Shown piece by piece: positions 35,595-45,800 of a stretch of 64,000 nt of DNA (position 1 is the stretch's first letter; every line of letters starts with the position of its first letter). The position numbers and the translations under genes were made by a program. The notes under the pieces are model-generated. The model saw nothing but the letters and a program-made list of their open reading frames with translations, had not been told where the DNA came from and did not search any database. Origin of the DNA: Bacteroidaceae bacterium (GTDB lineage: Bacteria > Bacteroidota > Bacteroidia > Bacteroidales > Bacteroidaceae); the NCBI GenBank assembly GCA_017617315.1, contig JAFZWM010000030.1, forward strand, positions 1 to 64,000. Direction: 5' to 3'.

Positions 35595-36572
35595 ATGGCA
35601 AGAGTAAAGTGTATTGGTATTCTTACTTCTGGAGGCGATGCTCCGGGTATGAATGCAGCCATACGTGCGATAACACGAAGTGGTATTTGTAACGGATTCA
35701 CCGTGAAGGCAATCTATCGCGGTTACGAGGGCTTGATGAACAATGAAATTGTTCCGTTCTCTACAGAAAATGTTAGTAACATTATACAGCGTGGCGGAAC
35801 AATCCTGAAGACCGCGCGTTCTAAGGGCTTCGAGACTCCTGAAGGACGAAAGAAAGCCTACGACAACATGGTTGCCAACGGAATCGACGCACTTGTCGTA
35901 ATTGGCGGAAACGGTTCTCTTACAGGTGCAAAAATCTTTGCCGAGGAGTATGATGTGCCTTGTATCGGTCTGCCGGGAACAATCGACAACGACCTTTATG
36001 GAACAGACCTCACTATCGGTTACGATACGACCCTGAATACAATCGTCGACTGTGTAGATAAGATTCGCGACACCGCTAATTCGCACGAGCGTATCTTCTT
36101 TGTTGAGGTTATGGGACGCGATGCCGGATTCCTTGCGCAGAATAGTGCCATCGCATCAGGTGCCGAGGCTGCTATCATTCCTGAGGATAATACGGATGCC
36201 GACCAGTTGGAGCACTTCATCGGCCGAGGCATCAGAAAGTCAAAGAATTCATCAATCGTAATTGTGAGCGAAAGTCCAAAGTGCGGTGCGATGTATTATG
36301 CAGAACGCGTAAGAAAGGAATATCCGCAGTATGATGTCCGTGTTTCTATTCTCGGACACTTGCAGAGAGGCGGAAGTCCGTCGGCACGCGACAGAATACT
36401 TGCCAGCCGCTTGGGTGCAGGTGCAATCGATGCCTTGCTCGACGGTCAGCGTAACGTTATGGTAGGAATCAAGCAGGACAACGTGGTCTATGTTCCTTTT
36501 GTCGATGCGATAAAGAAAGAGAAGCCTATAAATAAGGAGCTTATCAGGGTTCTCGATGAATTGTCAATATAA
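35595..36572 (+). CDS. pfkA: 6-phosphofructokinase
   Basis: Phosphorylates fructose 6-phosphate, the committing step of glycolysis. 325 residues, normal for a bacterial enzyme. [18 protein letters not shown] is at the N-terminus, [19 protein letters not shown] near 121-139 holds the catalytic Asp, and [11 protein letters not shown] and [15 protein letters not shown] follow. The nucleotide loop reads GGNGS where E. coli PfkA has GGDGS. The Gly after it favours ATP over pyrophosphate as donor, but the Asp-to-Asn change is worth noting. A clear terminator follows. Confidence 0.94.
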   Translation: MARVKCIGILTSGGDAPGMNAAIRAITRSGICNGFTVKAIYRGYEGLMNNEIVPFSTENVSNIIQRGGTILKTARSKGFETPEGRKKAYDNMVANGIDALVVIGGNGSLTGAKIFAEEYDVPCIGLPGTIDNDLYGTDLTIGYDTTLNTIVDCVDKIRDTANSHERIFFVEVMGRDAGFLAQNSAIASGAEAAIIPEDNTDADQLEHFIGRGIRKSKNSSIVIVSESPKCGAMYYAERVRKEYPQYDVRVSILGHLQRGGSPSARDRILASRLGAGAIDALLDGQRNVMVGIKQDNVVYVPFVDAIKKEKPINKELIRVLDELSI

Positions 36573-36597
36573 TATCGAAATCACCGATTATAACGAT

Positions 36598-36636
36598 AAA
36601 GTGTCGTGCAAATGCGTTTGTACGACACTTTTTGTT
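36598..36636 (+). terminator. pfkA terminator
   Basis: Arms AAAGTGTCGT (36598-36607) and ACGACACTTT (36622-36631) followed by a T-rich tract. Confidence 0.92.
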
Positions 36637-36800
36637 ATTATAGGCATATTTTGTACCTAAAACGCTTCAGTTCCGCCCTTTTTTGTACTATAAGCAAAAA
36701 AAAAGTCGTTTTTTTGTTGTTATTAAGAAATATTTACTAAATTCGCATTTGATAAACAATAAGTGAATTCATTTCGGGATAGTAAAAAATATAAAAATAA

Positions 36801-38336
<1,536 letters not shown>

Positions 38337-38348
38337 TACATTACGTTT

Positions 38349-38594
38349 ATGAGTTTGAAACTGAAAATCGTTTCACCAGAGAAAGTGGTGTATGAAGGTG
38401 AGGTGGACAGCGTTCTCGTTCCGGGAACGAAAGGACAGTTCGAAATCTTAATGGGACATGCTCCGATAATTTCAACCTTAGAGAAAGGATCGGTACGTTT
38501 TACTCCTAAAGATGGTGAGTGCCAATATGTGCAAGTTCTCAACGGTTTTGTTGAGGTTCATAGTAACAACGTAAGTATTTGTGCTGAACTTTAA
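38349..38594 (+). CDS. atpC: F1 ATP synthase epsilon subunit, short form
   Basis: 81 residues, holding only the N-terminal beta-sandwich (LKIVSPEKVVYEGEVDSVLVPGTKGQFEILMGHAP). The C-terminal helical hairpin that inhibits the enzyme in E. coli is missing. The short form is usual in Bacteroidota. It links gamma to the c-ring. It starts 12 bases after atpD. Confidence 0.94.
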   Translation: MSLKLKIVSPEKVVYEGEVDSVLVPGTKGQFEILMGHAPIISTLEKGSVRFTPKDGECQYVQVLNGFVEVHSNNVSICAEL

Positions 38595-38628
38595 TAAGTT
38601 GGAGAATACGCAGGGACGAGACCATTCG

Positions 38629-39006
38629 ATGTCTTACCTTGTTCACAGTGTCTGTATATTGATGACGCTTGTGGCTGTTGGCGGAGTGCTTATCGGAGTA
38701 TATTCTATGGACTGCTTGAAGAGAATGCTCGTTATCATCTTCGCGTACAACGTTTTTATGAGCGTTACATATACCATCATGTGGAAGTTTTCGGCCATGT
38801 CATCATCGAGAACTCAACTTGTCTCGTATGTGGCGGTATCGGCTTTCAAGATAGTAACGGCTTTGGTGGTTGTGTGGATATATTTCCGCCGCGAACCCGA
38901 CATCACGATGCGTAAGATATTTACCATGACGTTCATGGTATTTTACTTGTCAATGTTGTTTTTCAACACATTATACTTTGCAAAGATTCAAAGAGAAAAA
39001 GAATAA
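38629..39006 (+). CDS. Small membrane protein in atp operon (AtpI-like position)
   Basis: About 125 residues from MSYLVHSVC. An in-frame ATG at 38581 overlapping atpC would add 16 polar residues and is less likely. Four hydrophobic helices and little else. It occupies the place between epsilon and subunit a where Bacteroidota operons commonly hold an unnamed membrane gene, analogous to atpI/uncI, a proposed c-ring assembly factor or cation channel. Sequence similarity to AtpI is not obvious by eye, so the assignment is positional. atpB follows after 3 bases. Confidence 0.7.
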   Translation: MSYLVHSVCILMTLVAVGGVLIGVYSMDCLKRMLVIIFAYNVFMSVTYTIMWKFSAMSSSRTQLVSYVAVSAFKIVTALVVVWIYFRREPDITMRKIFTMTFMVFYLSMLFFNTLYFAKIQREKE

Positions 39007-39009
39007 CTT

Positions 39010-40083
39010 ATGAATTGTTTTAGAAAACTGTTTCTGATTCTGACCTTGGTGGTGTTTGCGCCCGTACTCTGCAACGCACAGAGCGAGGATAAGTCGTTCA
39101 ATGCGTCGGAACTGGTGATGGAACATATCAGGGATTCTCATGAATGGCATATAACCGGCGAGGGCGAGAATGCAATTGTAATCCCGCTGCCTGTAATTGT
39201 ATATACTAATGCAGGATTCAAGGCCTTTCTTTCTTCGGATTTTGCTGAAGAAAAAGACGGAATGAAGATAGCATCGAACGGATTGGCATTAGCAGAAGAA
39301 GGTAAATATGCAGGAAAGGTTCTGGAGAAGAGCGAATCGGGCGAATACGAACCGGTGAAACTTGATATTTCGATTACAAAGACTATTGCCGTGATGTTTG
39401 TCAATGCGATAATATTGATTCTTTGCATTTTGCTGCCGGCACGTTGGTATAAGAACCGCAAACCAAGCGACGAGGCTCCGAAAGGATTCGTGGGATTTGT
39501 TGAAATGCTTGTAATGTATGTTGTAGATGATATCATAAAGCCAAGCATTGGAAAGGGATACGAGAAATATGTTCCGTGGTTGCTCACATGTTTCCTGTTT
39601 ATATTTGTGTGCAACATTATGGGCGTTGTTCCGTTCCCTCCAGGTGGTGGTAATGTTACGGGTAACATTACATTTACTTTCTTTCTTGCGTTCTGTACGT
39701 TTGTGATAACGCAGTTCAGTGGAAATAAGCATTATTGGAAGGATATTTTCTGGCCAGAAGTTCCTGTTTGGCTGAAGTGTCCGATACCGTTGATTCCGCT
39801 CATTGAGTTTGTGGGCATCTTTACAAAGCCTTTTGCCTTGATGATTCGACTTTTTGCCAATATGCTTGCTGGGCATCTTATAGGTTTGGCTCTTACATGC
39901 ATCATATTCCTAATGGCATCGAAGGGTATAGCGATGCTGACGGGTATGACTATTCTAAGTGTTTCTCTTAGCGTCTTTATGACATGTTTGGAGTTCATGG
40001 TATGCTTTATTCAGGCTATGGTATTTACAATGTTGAGTGCAATTTTCATTGGCATGGCAAGAACAGAGCCAGCCGAAGAGTGA
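39010..40083 (+). CDS. atpB: F0 ATP synthase subunit a with signal-peptide-like N-terminus
   Basis: Stator channel subunit. The essential Arg is in MIRLFANMLAGHLIG (Arg279). NIMGVVPFPPGG and IPLIEFVGIFTKPFALMI are also typical. At 357 residues it is about 85 longer than E. coli subunit a. The extra part is a Sec-type signal sequence (LFLILTLVVFAPVLCNAQ) plus about 90 polar residues before the first channel helix, predicted to be periplasmic. This extension is common in Bacteroidota. Fifth transmembrane helix and C-terminus normal. Confidence 0.96.
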   Translation: MNCFRKLFLILTLVVFAPVLCNAQSEDKSFNASELVMEHIRDSHEWHITGEGENAIVIPLPVIVYTNAGFKAFLSSDFAEEKDGMKIASNGLALAEEGKYAGKVLEKSESGEYEPVKLDISITKTIAVMFVNAIILILCILLPARWYKNRKPSDEAPKGFVGFVEMLVMYVVDDIIKPSIGKGYEKYVPWLLTCFLFIFVCNIMGVVPFPPGGGNVTGNITFTFFLAFCTFVITQFSGNKHYWKDIFWPEVPVWLKCPIPLIPLIEFVGIFTKPFALMIRLFANMLAGHLIGLALTCIIFLMASKGIAMLTGMTILSVSLSVFMTCLEFMVCFIQAMVFTMLSAIFIGMARTEPAEE

Positions 40084-40125
40084 TAATAAAATAAAGAAAT
40101 AATCAATAACTAAAAAATTAAAATT

Positions 40126-40374
40126 ATGAGTTCATTACTATTGTTAGAGGCAGCAGGTGCTGCTGGTCTAAGTACAGGTTTGGCAGTTATCGGCGCAGGT
40201 TTGGCAGTTATCGGCGCAGGTTTGGGAATTGGTCGCATCGGAAGTCAGGCAATGGACGCAATGGCTCGTCAGCCTGAGATTCAGAGTAAGTTGAACGTAT
40301 CAATGATTATTGCGGCTGCTCTTATCGAGGGTGCTGCGTTGTTCGCTGTGGCTGTTGCCTTCATGTGCGTATAA
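40126..40374 (+). CDS. atpE: F0 ATP synthase subunit c
   Basis: Proteolipid of the rotor ring, 82 residues, two helices with the polar loop ARQPE. The ion-binding carboxylate is Glu68 in ALIEGAAL, followed by Gly-Ala rather than Ser-Thr, which argues for a proton rather than sodium ring (inference). Helix 1 carries LAVIGAG twice, encoded by an exact 21-bp tandem repeat in the DNA (around 40179-40220). Confidence 0.97.
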   Translation: MSSLLLLEAAGAAGLSTGLAVIGAGLAVIGAGLGIGRIGSQAMDAMARQPEIQSKLNVSMIIAAALIEGAALFAVAVAFMCV

Positions 40375-40419
40375 TCATCTTTTGAGAAAAGAATTTTTCA
40401 GAAATAAATAGTTCGAAAT

Positions 40420-40917
40420 ATGGATTTATTATATCCGAGTGTTGGACTGCTTTTTTGGATGTCGGTGGTGTTCTTCATCGTCTTCCTCATTCTATGGAAG
40501 TTCGGCTTTCCTGCCATTATAAATATGGTAAACGAGCGAAAGGCTTTCATAGACGAGAGTCTGGAGAACGCAAAGAAGGCAAATGAGAAGCTTGTCAACA
40601 TCAAGGAAGAAAGTGAATCCATTCTGCAGGAGGCACGCGCCAAGCAGGCAGAAATCCTAAGAGAAGCTGCAGCCACGCGCGATGCTATTGTAAAAGATGC
40701 AAAGGATAAGGCTGATGCCGAGGGCGCAAAGATTATAGAAGAAGCTCGTGCACAGATTCAGAAGGAAAAGGAAGCCGCAGTTGCCGACATTCGCAAGCAG
40801 GTTACCCAACTTTCTGTTGAAGTTGCCGAAAAGATTCTGCGCAAGGAACTCGCGTCAGACAACAAGCAGATGGATTTGATAAGCCGATTGCTTGACGAAG
40901 TAACTGTTTCTAAATAA
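40420..40917 (+). CDS. atpF: F0 ATP synthase subunit b
   Basis: Peripheral stalk subunit: one N-terminal membrane helix (about 5-28, VGLLFWMSVVFFIVFLILW), then a long charged helix (about 35-150) rich in Ala, Glu and Lys that forms the dimeric right-handed coiled coil. 165 residues, normal length. It precedes atpH by 8 bases. Confidence 0.95.
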   Translation: MDLLYPSVGLLFWMSVVFFIVFLILWKFGFPAIINMVNERKAFIDESLENAKKANEKLVNIKEESESILQEARAKQAEILREAAATRDAIVKDAKDKADAEGAKIIEEARAQIQKEKEAAVADIRKQVTQLSVEVAEKILRKELASDNKQMDLISRLLDEVTVSK

Positions 40918-40925
40918 GTGTTATC

Positions 40926-41471
40926 ATGAATGTAGGAGTTATTTCAATGCGCTATACGCGCGCACTGCTGAAATATGCCCAGTTAAACGGCGAGGCAGAA
41001 AGCGTGTATAACGAGATGATGGTTCTTGCAAGGTGCTTTATTGATGTTCCGAGACTGCGCGCATCGCTGGCAAGTCCTGCTCTTGCAGCAGAGAAAAAGA
41101 CGGCGCTGTGTGTAACAGCCTGCGGAGGCAAGGCTTGTGCAAGTACGCAAAATTTCATAAAACTTTTGATTAAGTCTGAAAGGCTTAATCTGCTACAGTT
41201 TATGGCTAACTCTTATGTTGATTTGTACAGAAAACAGAATAACATTACCAGAGGCAAGCTAATTACTGCTGTCCCAGTCTCTTCGGAGATTGAGGAAAAA
41301 ATGCGCAATATGGTCGAAGACAAAACTAAGGGTAAGGTTGAGTTTGTAACCGAGACCGACCCTGAGATTGTGGGGGGATTCATTCTCGAATACGACACAT
41401 ATCGTCTTGATCTTAGTGTAAGCACGCAGTTGCGCAAAACATTGCAGCAGTTTACAAATTTTAAGGCTTGA
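40926..41471 (+). CDS. atpH: F1 ATP synthase delta subunit
   Basis: Connects the b stalk to the top of F1. 181 residues: a helical N-terminal bundle beginning ISMRYTRALLKYAQLNGE and the C-terminal IEEKMRNMV / VDPEIVGGF-type signature, here ETDPEIVGGFILEYDTYRLDLSVSTQLRK. Located between atpF and atpA as in most F-type operons. Confidence 0.94.
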   Translation: MNVGVISMRYTRALLKYAQLNGEAESVYNEMMVLARCFIDVPRLRASLASPALAAEKKTALCVTACGGKACASTQNFIKLLIKSERLNLLQFMANSYVDLYRKQNNITRGKLITAVPVSSEIEEKMRNMVEDKTKGKVEFVTETDPEIVGGFILEYDTYRLDLSVSTQLRKTLQQFTNFKA

Positions 41472-41525
41472 TGCGCCGCTGTGCAGTGCAGCAATGCCAT
41501 GTGTTGAACAAATAAATAAAGAAAA

Positions 41526-43109
41526 ATGTCTGAAAACATAAATTCCAGTGAGGTTTCTAAAGTCCTTTTGGAACAGCTTCAGGGCATAGAGAACAATGCG
41601 GAGTTTGAAGAAACGGGCACCGTGCTCACCGTGAGCGATGGTGTGGCCCGCATCTACGGACTTCGAAATGCCGAGGCCGACGAACTGCTGGAATTCCCTA
41701 ACGGAATCATGGGTATTGTGATGAACCTTGAGGAAGACAACGTAGGTGCCGTTCTTCTTGGTCCTACCGACCAGATTAAGGAGGGAATGACAGTGACACG
41801 AACCAAGCGCATCGCATCTATCGATGTTAGCGAGCAGATGCTTGGACGTGTTATAAATCCGCTGGGACAACCGCTCGACGGACAGGGTGCCATTGGAGGA
41901 GAGACTTTCGAGATGCCTCTCGAACGAAAAGCTCCCGGCGTAATCTATCGTCAGCCGGTAAATCAGCCTTTGCAGACTGGTTTGAAGGCTGTAGACTCGA
42001 TGATTCCTATCGGCCGCGGACAGCGTGAACTTATCATCGGCGACCGTCAGACAGGAAAGACTGCCATCGCCATTGATACAATCATCAATCAGAAGGAGAA
42101 CTTTGAGAAAGGCGACCCTGTTTATTGCATCTATGTGGCTGTTGGACAGAAGGGTAGTACGGTTGCCAATATTGTAAATGCCTTGAAGGAGTATGGAGCA
42201 ATGCCTTATACAATCGTTGTTTCGGCTACTGCTTCCGATCCTGCTGCGCTTCAGTACTACGCTCCGTTTGCAGGTGCTGCGATAGGCGAGTATTTCCGCG
42301 ATACTGGCCGTCATGCGCTTGTAATCTACGATGATTTGTCAAAGCAGGCCGTGGCTTACCGCGAGGTTTCGCTTATCCTGAAGCGACCTTCAGGTCGTGA
42401 GGCTTATCCGGGCGATGTATTCTACCTTCACTCACGACTTCTTGAGCGTGCAGCGAAGATAAATGCCCAGCAGGAGGTTGCCGAGCAGATGAACGACCTT
42501 CCAGACTGTCTGAAAGGCAAGGTAAAGGGAGGCGGTTCGCTTACAGCCCTTCCAATTATCGAGACTCAGGCAGGCGACGTTTCGGCATACATCCCGACAA
42601 ACGTAATCTCAATTACCGACGGTCAGATTTATCTTGAGACAGACCTTTTCAATCAGGGATTCCGTCCGGCTATCAATGTTGGTATCTCGGTTTCTCGTGT
42701 TGGTGGCGCGGCTCAGATTAAGTCAATGAAGAAGGTTGCCGGAACACTGAAAATCGACCAGGCGCAGTATCGTGAGTTGGAGTCGTTTGCTAAGTTCTCG
42801 AGTGATATGGACCCTGTAACGGCAATGGCTATCGACCGCGGACGAAAGAACAACAAGCTGCTTGTTCAGCCTCAGTACAGTCCGATGTCGGTTGCAGAGC
42901 AGGTTGCCATCATCTATTGCGGCGTAAACTCTCTGATGAAGGATATTTCTGTCGATGCAGTTCCTGAATTCCAGAGAATCTTCCTCGACACCGTGAGAAC
43001 GATGTATCAGGACAAGATTCTGAAGCCATTGGCAGAGGGTCAGCTTACAGACGAGGTTACAGGCCTTATCCGTGAGGTCGCAGCATCAGTTTCAGCACAA
43101 CTTAAATAA
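41526..43109 (+). CDS. atpA: F1 ATP synthase alpha subunit
   Basis: Non-catalytic nucleotide-binding subunit, 527 residues. P-loop [15 protein letters not shown] is near 172, the [17 protein letters not shown] segment near 272, and [18 protein letters not shown] near 378. The Arg finger region is intact. 54 bases separate it from atpH, the longest gap within the second half of the operon. Confidence 0.98.
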   Translation: MSENINSSEVSKVLLEQLQGIENNAEFEETGTVLTVSDGVARIYGLRNAEADELLEFPNGIMGIVMNLEEDNVGAVLLGPTDQIKEGMTVTRTKRIASIDVSEQMLGRVINPLGQPLDGQGAIGGETFEMPLERKAPGVIYRQPVNQPLQTGLKAVDSMIPIGRGQRELIIGDRQTGKTAIAIDTIINQKENFEKGDPVYCIYVAVGQKGSTVANIVNALKEYGAMPYTIVVSATASDPAALQYYAPFAGAAIGEYFRDTGRHALVIYDDLSKQAVAYREVSLILKRPSGREAYPGDVFYLHSRLLERAAKINAQQEVAEQMNDLPDCLKGKVKGGGSLTALPIIETQAGDVSAYIPTNVISITDGQIYLETDLFNQGFRPAINVGISVSRVGGAAQIKSMKKVAGTLKIDQAQYRELESFAKFSSDMDPVTAMAIDRGRKNNKLLVQPQYSPMSVAEQVAIIYCGVNSLMKDISVDAVPEFQRIFLDTVRTMYQDKILKPLAEGQLTDEVTGLIREVAASVSAQLK

Positions 43110-43117
43110 TTCAGCTT

Positions 43118-43990
43118 ATGCCATCTTTAAAAGAAGTTAAGGGAAGAATCGCGTCGGTGACAAACACGCGCAAAATCACTTCGGCCATGAAGATGGTTGC
43201 TTCTTCCAAACTGCACAAGGCGCAGCAGACGATTGAGAACATGTTGCCGTACGAGACTCAGATGAGCACGATTCTGGGTAATTTTCTGAGCGGCGACATC
43301 GAGGTTGATTCTCAGTACACTGCCGAGCGTGCCGTGAAGAAGGTTGCGCTGGTTGTGTATGCCTCAAACTCGAGTCTGTGCGGAGGATTCAATGCTAATG
43401 TGATAAAATCGCTCACAAAGACGGTTGACGAGTACAAGCATCTTGGCAAAGAAAACATAATTGTCTATCCGATAGGCAGAAAGGTTGCCGATGCCGTGAA
43501 GAAACTTGACGTTACGAGTGTTGAAGCCGATTATACCGTGATGGCTGAACATCCGTCGTTCAAGACGGCAAGCGAGGTGGCCGAGGAACTTATGCAGAAG
43601 TTTGCTGCCGGTGAGATTGACAAGGTCGAAATCATCTACAATCACTTCAAGAATACGGCTTCGCAGGTTTTGCGCCGCGAGGTTTTTCTGCCAATCGAGC
43701 TTAATGCGTTCAAGGAAGGTGCTAAGAGTCAGAATCTCGACTACATTGTCGAACCAAGCAAGGAAGAAGTCGTTAAGGCTCTGATTCCGACGGTTCTGCA
43801 TCTGAAAATCTATACTGCGCTGCTCGACTCGAATGCGAGCGAACATGCGGCGCGTACGGTTGCCATGCAGACGGCTACGGACAATGCCGACGATTTGCTT
43901 CAGGAGCTTACGCTGATGTATAACAAGAGTCGTCAGCAGGCCATCACTAGCGAGCTGCTCGATATTGTGGCGGGTTCGATGAATCATTAA
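43118..43990 (+). CDS. atpG: F1 ATP synthase gamma subunit
   Basis: Central rotating shaft, 290 residues. The N-terminal coiled-coil helix starts SLKEVKGRIASVTNTRKITSAMKMVASSKL, and the C-terminal helix includes ARTVAMQTATDNADDLL followed by LMYNKSRQQAITSELLDIVAG, the family signature. It ends the operon and is followed by a terminator. Confidence 0.97.
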   Translation: MPSLKEVKGRIASVTNTRKITSAMKMVASSKLHKAQQTIENMLPYETQMSTILGNFLSGDIEVDSQYTAERAVKKVALVVYASNSSLCGGFNANVIKSLTKTVDEYKHLGKENIIVYPIGRKVADAVKKLDVTSVEADYTVMAEHPSFKTASEVAEELMQKFAAGEIDKVEIIYNHFKNTASQVLRREVFLPIELNAFKEGAKSQNLDYIVEPSKEEVVKALIPTVLHLKIYTALLDSNASEHAARTVAMQTATDNADDLLQELTLMYNKSRQQAITSELLDIVAGSMNH

Positions 43991-44012
43991 CAAAATAGTT
44001 AAAAGATATGGA

Positions 44013-44048
44013 AAGAAGGTTACGCTTTATTTGTGTATCCTTCTTTTT
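44013..44048 (+). terminator. atp operon terminator
   Basis: Arms AAGAAGGTTAC (44013-44023) and GTATCCTTCTT (44035-44045), one mismatch, then a T-run. Confidence 0.82.
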
Positions 44049-44053
44049 ATTAT

Positions 44054-44061
44054 TATTTTTG
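44054..44061 (+). promoter_or_regulatory. rpiB -7 box
   Basis: TATTTTTG matches TAnnTTTG. It lies between an upstream in-frame ATG (44033) and the GTG at 44096, which decides for the GTG start. Confidence 0.65.
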
Positions 44062-44095
44062 CAGAACTAAAATTAACACATCAAATTTAATAACA

Positions 44096-44539
44096 GTGGA
44101 AGTAAAAACAATTGGACTTGCATCTGACCATGCAGGTTACGAACTTAAGCAGTTCGTTAAGGAATACCTAACTAAAAAAGGATACACATTCAAGGATTTC
44201 GGTACAAACTCAACCGACAGTTGCGACTATCCAGACTTTGCTCATCCTCTTGCAGAGGCTGTGGAGAAGGGTGAGTGCTATCCGGGCATCGCTATCTGCG
44301 GCAGCGGTGAGGGCATCGCAATTACTCTTAACAAGCATCAGGGAATCCGTGCAGCATTGAGCTGGATTCCAGAAATCGCTCATCTTGCCCGTCAGCACAA
44401 CAATGCAAACGTGCTCGTAATGCCGGGTCGTTTTATCGATACAAAGACAGCCGAGGCTATCATGGACGAGTATTTCGCTACTGAGTTTGAAGGCGGTCGC
44501 CATCAGAATAGAATAGACAAGATTCCAGTTAAGAAGTAA
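44096..44539 (+). CDS. rpiB: Ribose 5-phosphate isomerase B
   Basis: Interconverts ribose 5-phosphate and ribulose 5-phosphate, feeding PRPP synthesis. 147 residues starting at a GTG (VEVKTIGLASDHAGYELK). The family motifs IGLASDHAGYELK, DSCDYPDFAH, the CGSGEGIAITLNKHQGIRAAL loop with its catalytic Cys, and NNANVLVMPGR are all present. Promoter placement supports the GTG. A GC-rich terminator follows. Confidence 0.94.
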   Translation: MEVKTIGLASDHAGYELKQFVKEYLTKKGYTFKDFGTNSTDSCDYPDFAHPLAEAVEKGECYPGIAICGSGEGIAITLNKHQGIRAALSWIPEIAHLARQHNNANVLVMPGRFIDTKTAEAIMDEYFATEFEGGRHQNRIDKIPVKK

Positions 44540-44556
44540 GTTTGTCTATATAGCTG

Positions 44557-44588
44557 GCCCCGATGCAATCAAGCGTCGGGGCTTTATT
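44557..44588 (+). terminator. rpiB terminator
   Basis: Arms GCCCCGA (44557-44563) and TCGGGGC (44576-44582), then TTTATTTATTT. Confidence 0.88.
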
Positions 44589-44597
44589 TATTTGTTC

Positions 44598-45101
44598 TTA
44601 ATGACTTTTATGTGGCTTGTATTTGCTCCATGGAACTATTTGTCCTTTATAAACTAAATTGTATCCATCTGTACCATAACCATCTCCAAGGTATTTGAAT
44701 TTGGAAGGCCTGATTCCTGATACAATGTATTCAACGAAATAGCATCCGCCGAATTCATCGGCATCTTCGCAAATTATTCTTGTTGGATAATATACGTGTT
44801 TTTTGTCCTTGGCATATTGACTTCCAACGCAAACACAAAAGGTTTCGGCATCAACATCTTTCATAGGTTTGGTGATATCCCATATTTGTATTCCGTAATA
44901 GCTACCGCCATATATTTTGTCGCCGACTCTTGTATATTCACCAATACTTTCATTATCAGATAAATGCTCCCATGTTCCTACATCTTTGAAGTTCTTTTGC
45001 TGCTTATATGAAATCAGGCAACAAAGCAGGCAAAGTATGTAGAAAGCCGTTTTGATAAAGTTTCCTTTTTTTGTTGGACAAGTCATCTTATTGGGAGTCA
45101 A
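44598..45101 (-). CDS. DKNYY-like repeat protein, membrane-anchored
   Basis: 167 residues. A basic N-terminus (PTKKGNF) and one hydrophobic segment (IKTAFYILCLLCCLIS) suggest a signal anchor or signal peptide. The exported part carries a YAKDKKHVYYP motif, the hallmark of DKNYY repeats, and two more weakly similar segments (VGDKIYGGSYYGIQ, DGYNLVYKGQIV). It starts 33 bases after aat on the same strand, so it may be the last gene of that operon. Function unknown. An internal ATG five codons in is an alternative start. Confidence 0.72.
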   Translation of the reverse strand: MTPNKMTCPTKKGNFIKTAFYILCLLCCLISYKQQKNFKDVGTWEHLSDNESIGEYTRVGDKIYGGSYYGIQIWDITKPMKDVDAETFCVCVGSQYAKDKKHVYYPTRIICEDADEFGGCYFVEYIVSGIRPSKFKYLGDGYGTDGYNLVYKGQIVPWSKYKPHKSH

Positions 45102-45134
45102 TTTTCATTTCGGTACATATACATTTGTGTATGC

Positions 45135-45788
45135 TTACTCGCTTTGTATAATCTTCATGTACTCGTCGTACGAGATGTATCTGCCGCCCATGCTTTTGAG
45201 ATGTGGCGTTTCGATTTGGCAGTCAATCATCGTGCCGCCGCTCATTGCTAGTATTTTTGCAAGGTAGATGAGGGCGAGTTTTGAGCCGCTTGGCACGAGT
45301 GAGAACATGCTTTCGCCTACGAAGTAGTGCCCGATGTTGATGCCGTACAGGCCGCCTACCAGATTGTCGTCTTCGTCCCACACTTCGATGCTGGCGGCAA
45401 AGTGCTGACGGTGCAATTCGGTGTATGCCTCTATGATGTGTTCGCCAAGCCACGCGCCTTCCTGCTCGTTGCGGCTGTTAACCTCGGCGCAGTTGCGTAT
45501 AACCTGGTCGAAGGCTTTGTTTATGCTGAAGTGATACTTGTCCTTGTTGAGCAGCGTGCGCATGGAGTGTGATATGTGAATCTCGTCAGGGAATATTACG
45601 AAACGCTTCATGGGACAGTACCATACTATCTGCTCGCATTGTTTGTAGTCGTACCACGGAAAGATGCCGTTGCTGTATGCCAGCAGCAGACGGTCTACCG
45701 AGAGGTCTCCGCCCACGGCAAAGCATCCGTCGGGTTCGCCCAGCCGAGGGTCGGGAAATGTCAGAGAGTCGTCGAGTTGAAATATCAT
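45135..45788 (-). CDS. aat: Leucyl/phenylalanyl-tRNA-protein transferase
   Basis: Adds Leu or Phe from aminoacyl-tRNA to proteins with N-terminal Arg or Lys, creating type 2 N-degrons. 217 residues. The family marks FPDPRLGEPDGCFAVGGDLS, GIFPWYDYKQ and WCPMKRFVIFPDEIHISHSMR are present, along with the GGLYGINIGHYFVGESMFS catalytic region with its conserved Glu. It lies 12 bases after clpA in the same direction, placing the modifying enzyme next to the adaptor and unfoldase that consume its product. Confidence 0.96.
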   Translation of the reverse strand: MIFQLDDSLTFPDPRLGEPDGCFAVGGDLSVDRLLLAYSNGIFPWYDYKQCEQIVWYCPMKRFVIFPDEIHISHSMRTLLNKDKYHFSINKAFDQVIRNCAEVNSRNEQEGAWLGEHIIEAYTELHRQHFAASIEVWDEDDNLVGGLYGINIGHYFVGESMFSLVPSGSKLALIYLAKILAMSGGTMIDCQIETPHLKSMGGRYISYDEYMKIIQSE

Positions 45789-45800
45789 GTTTTGTTCTTC

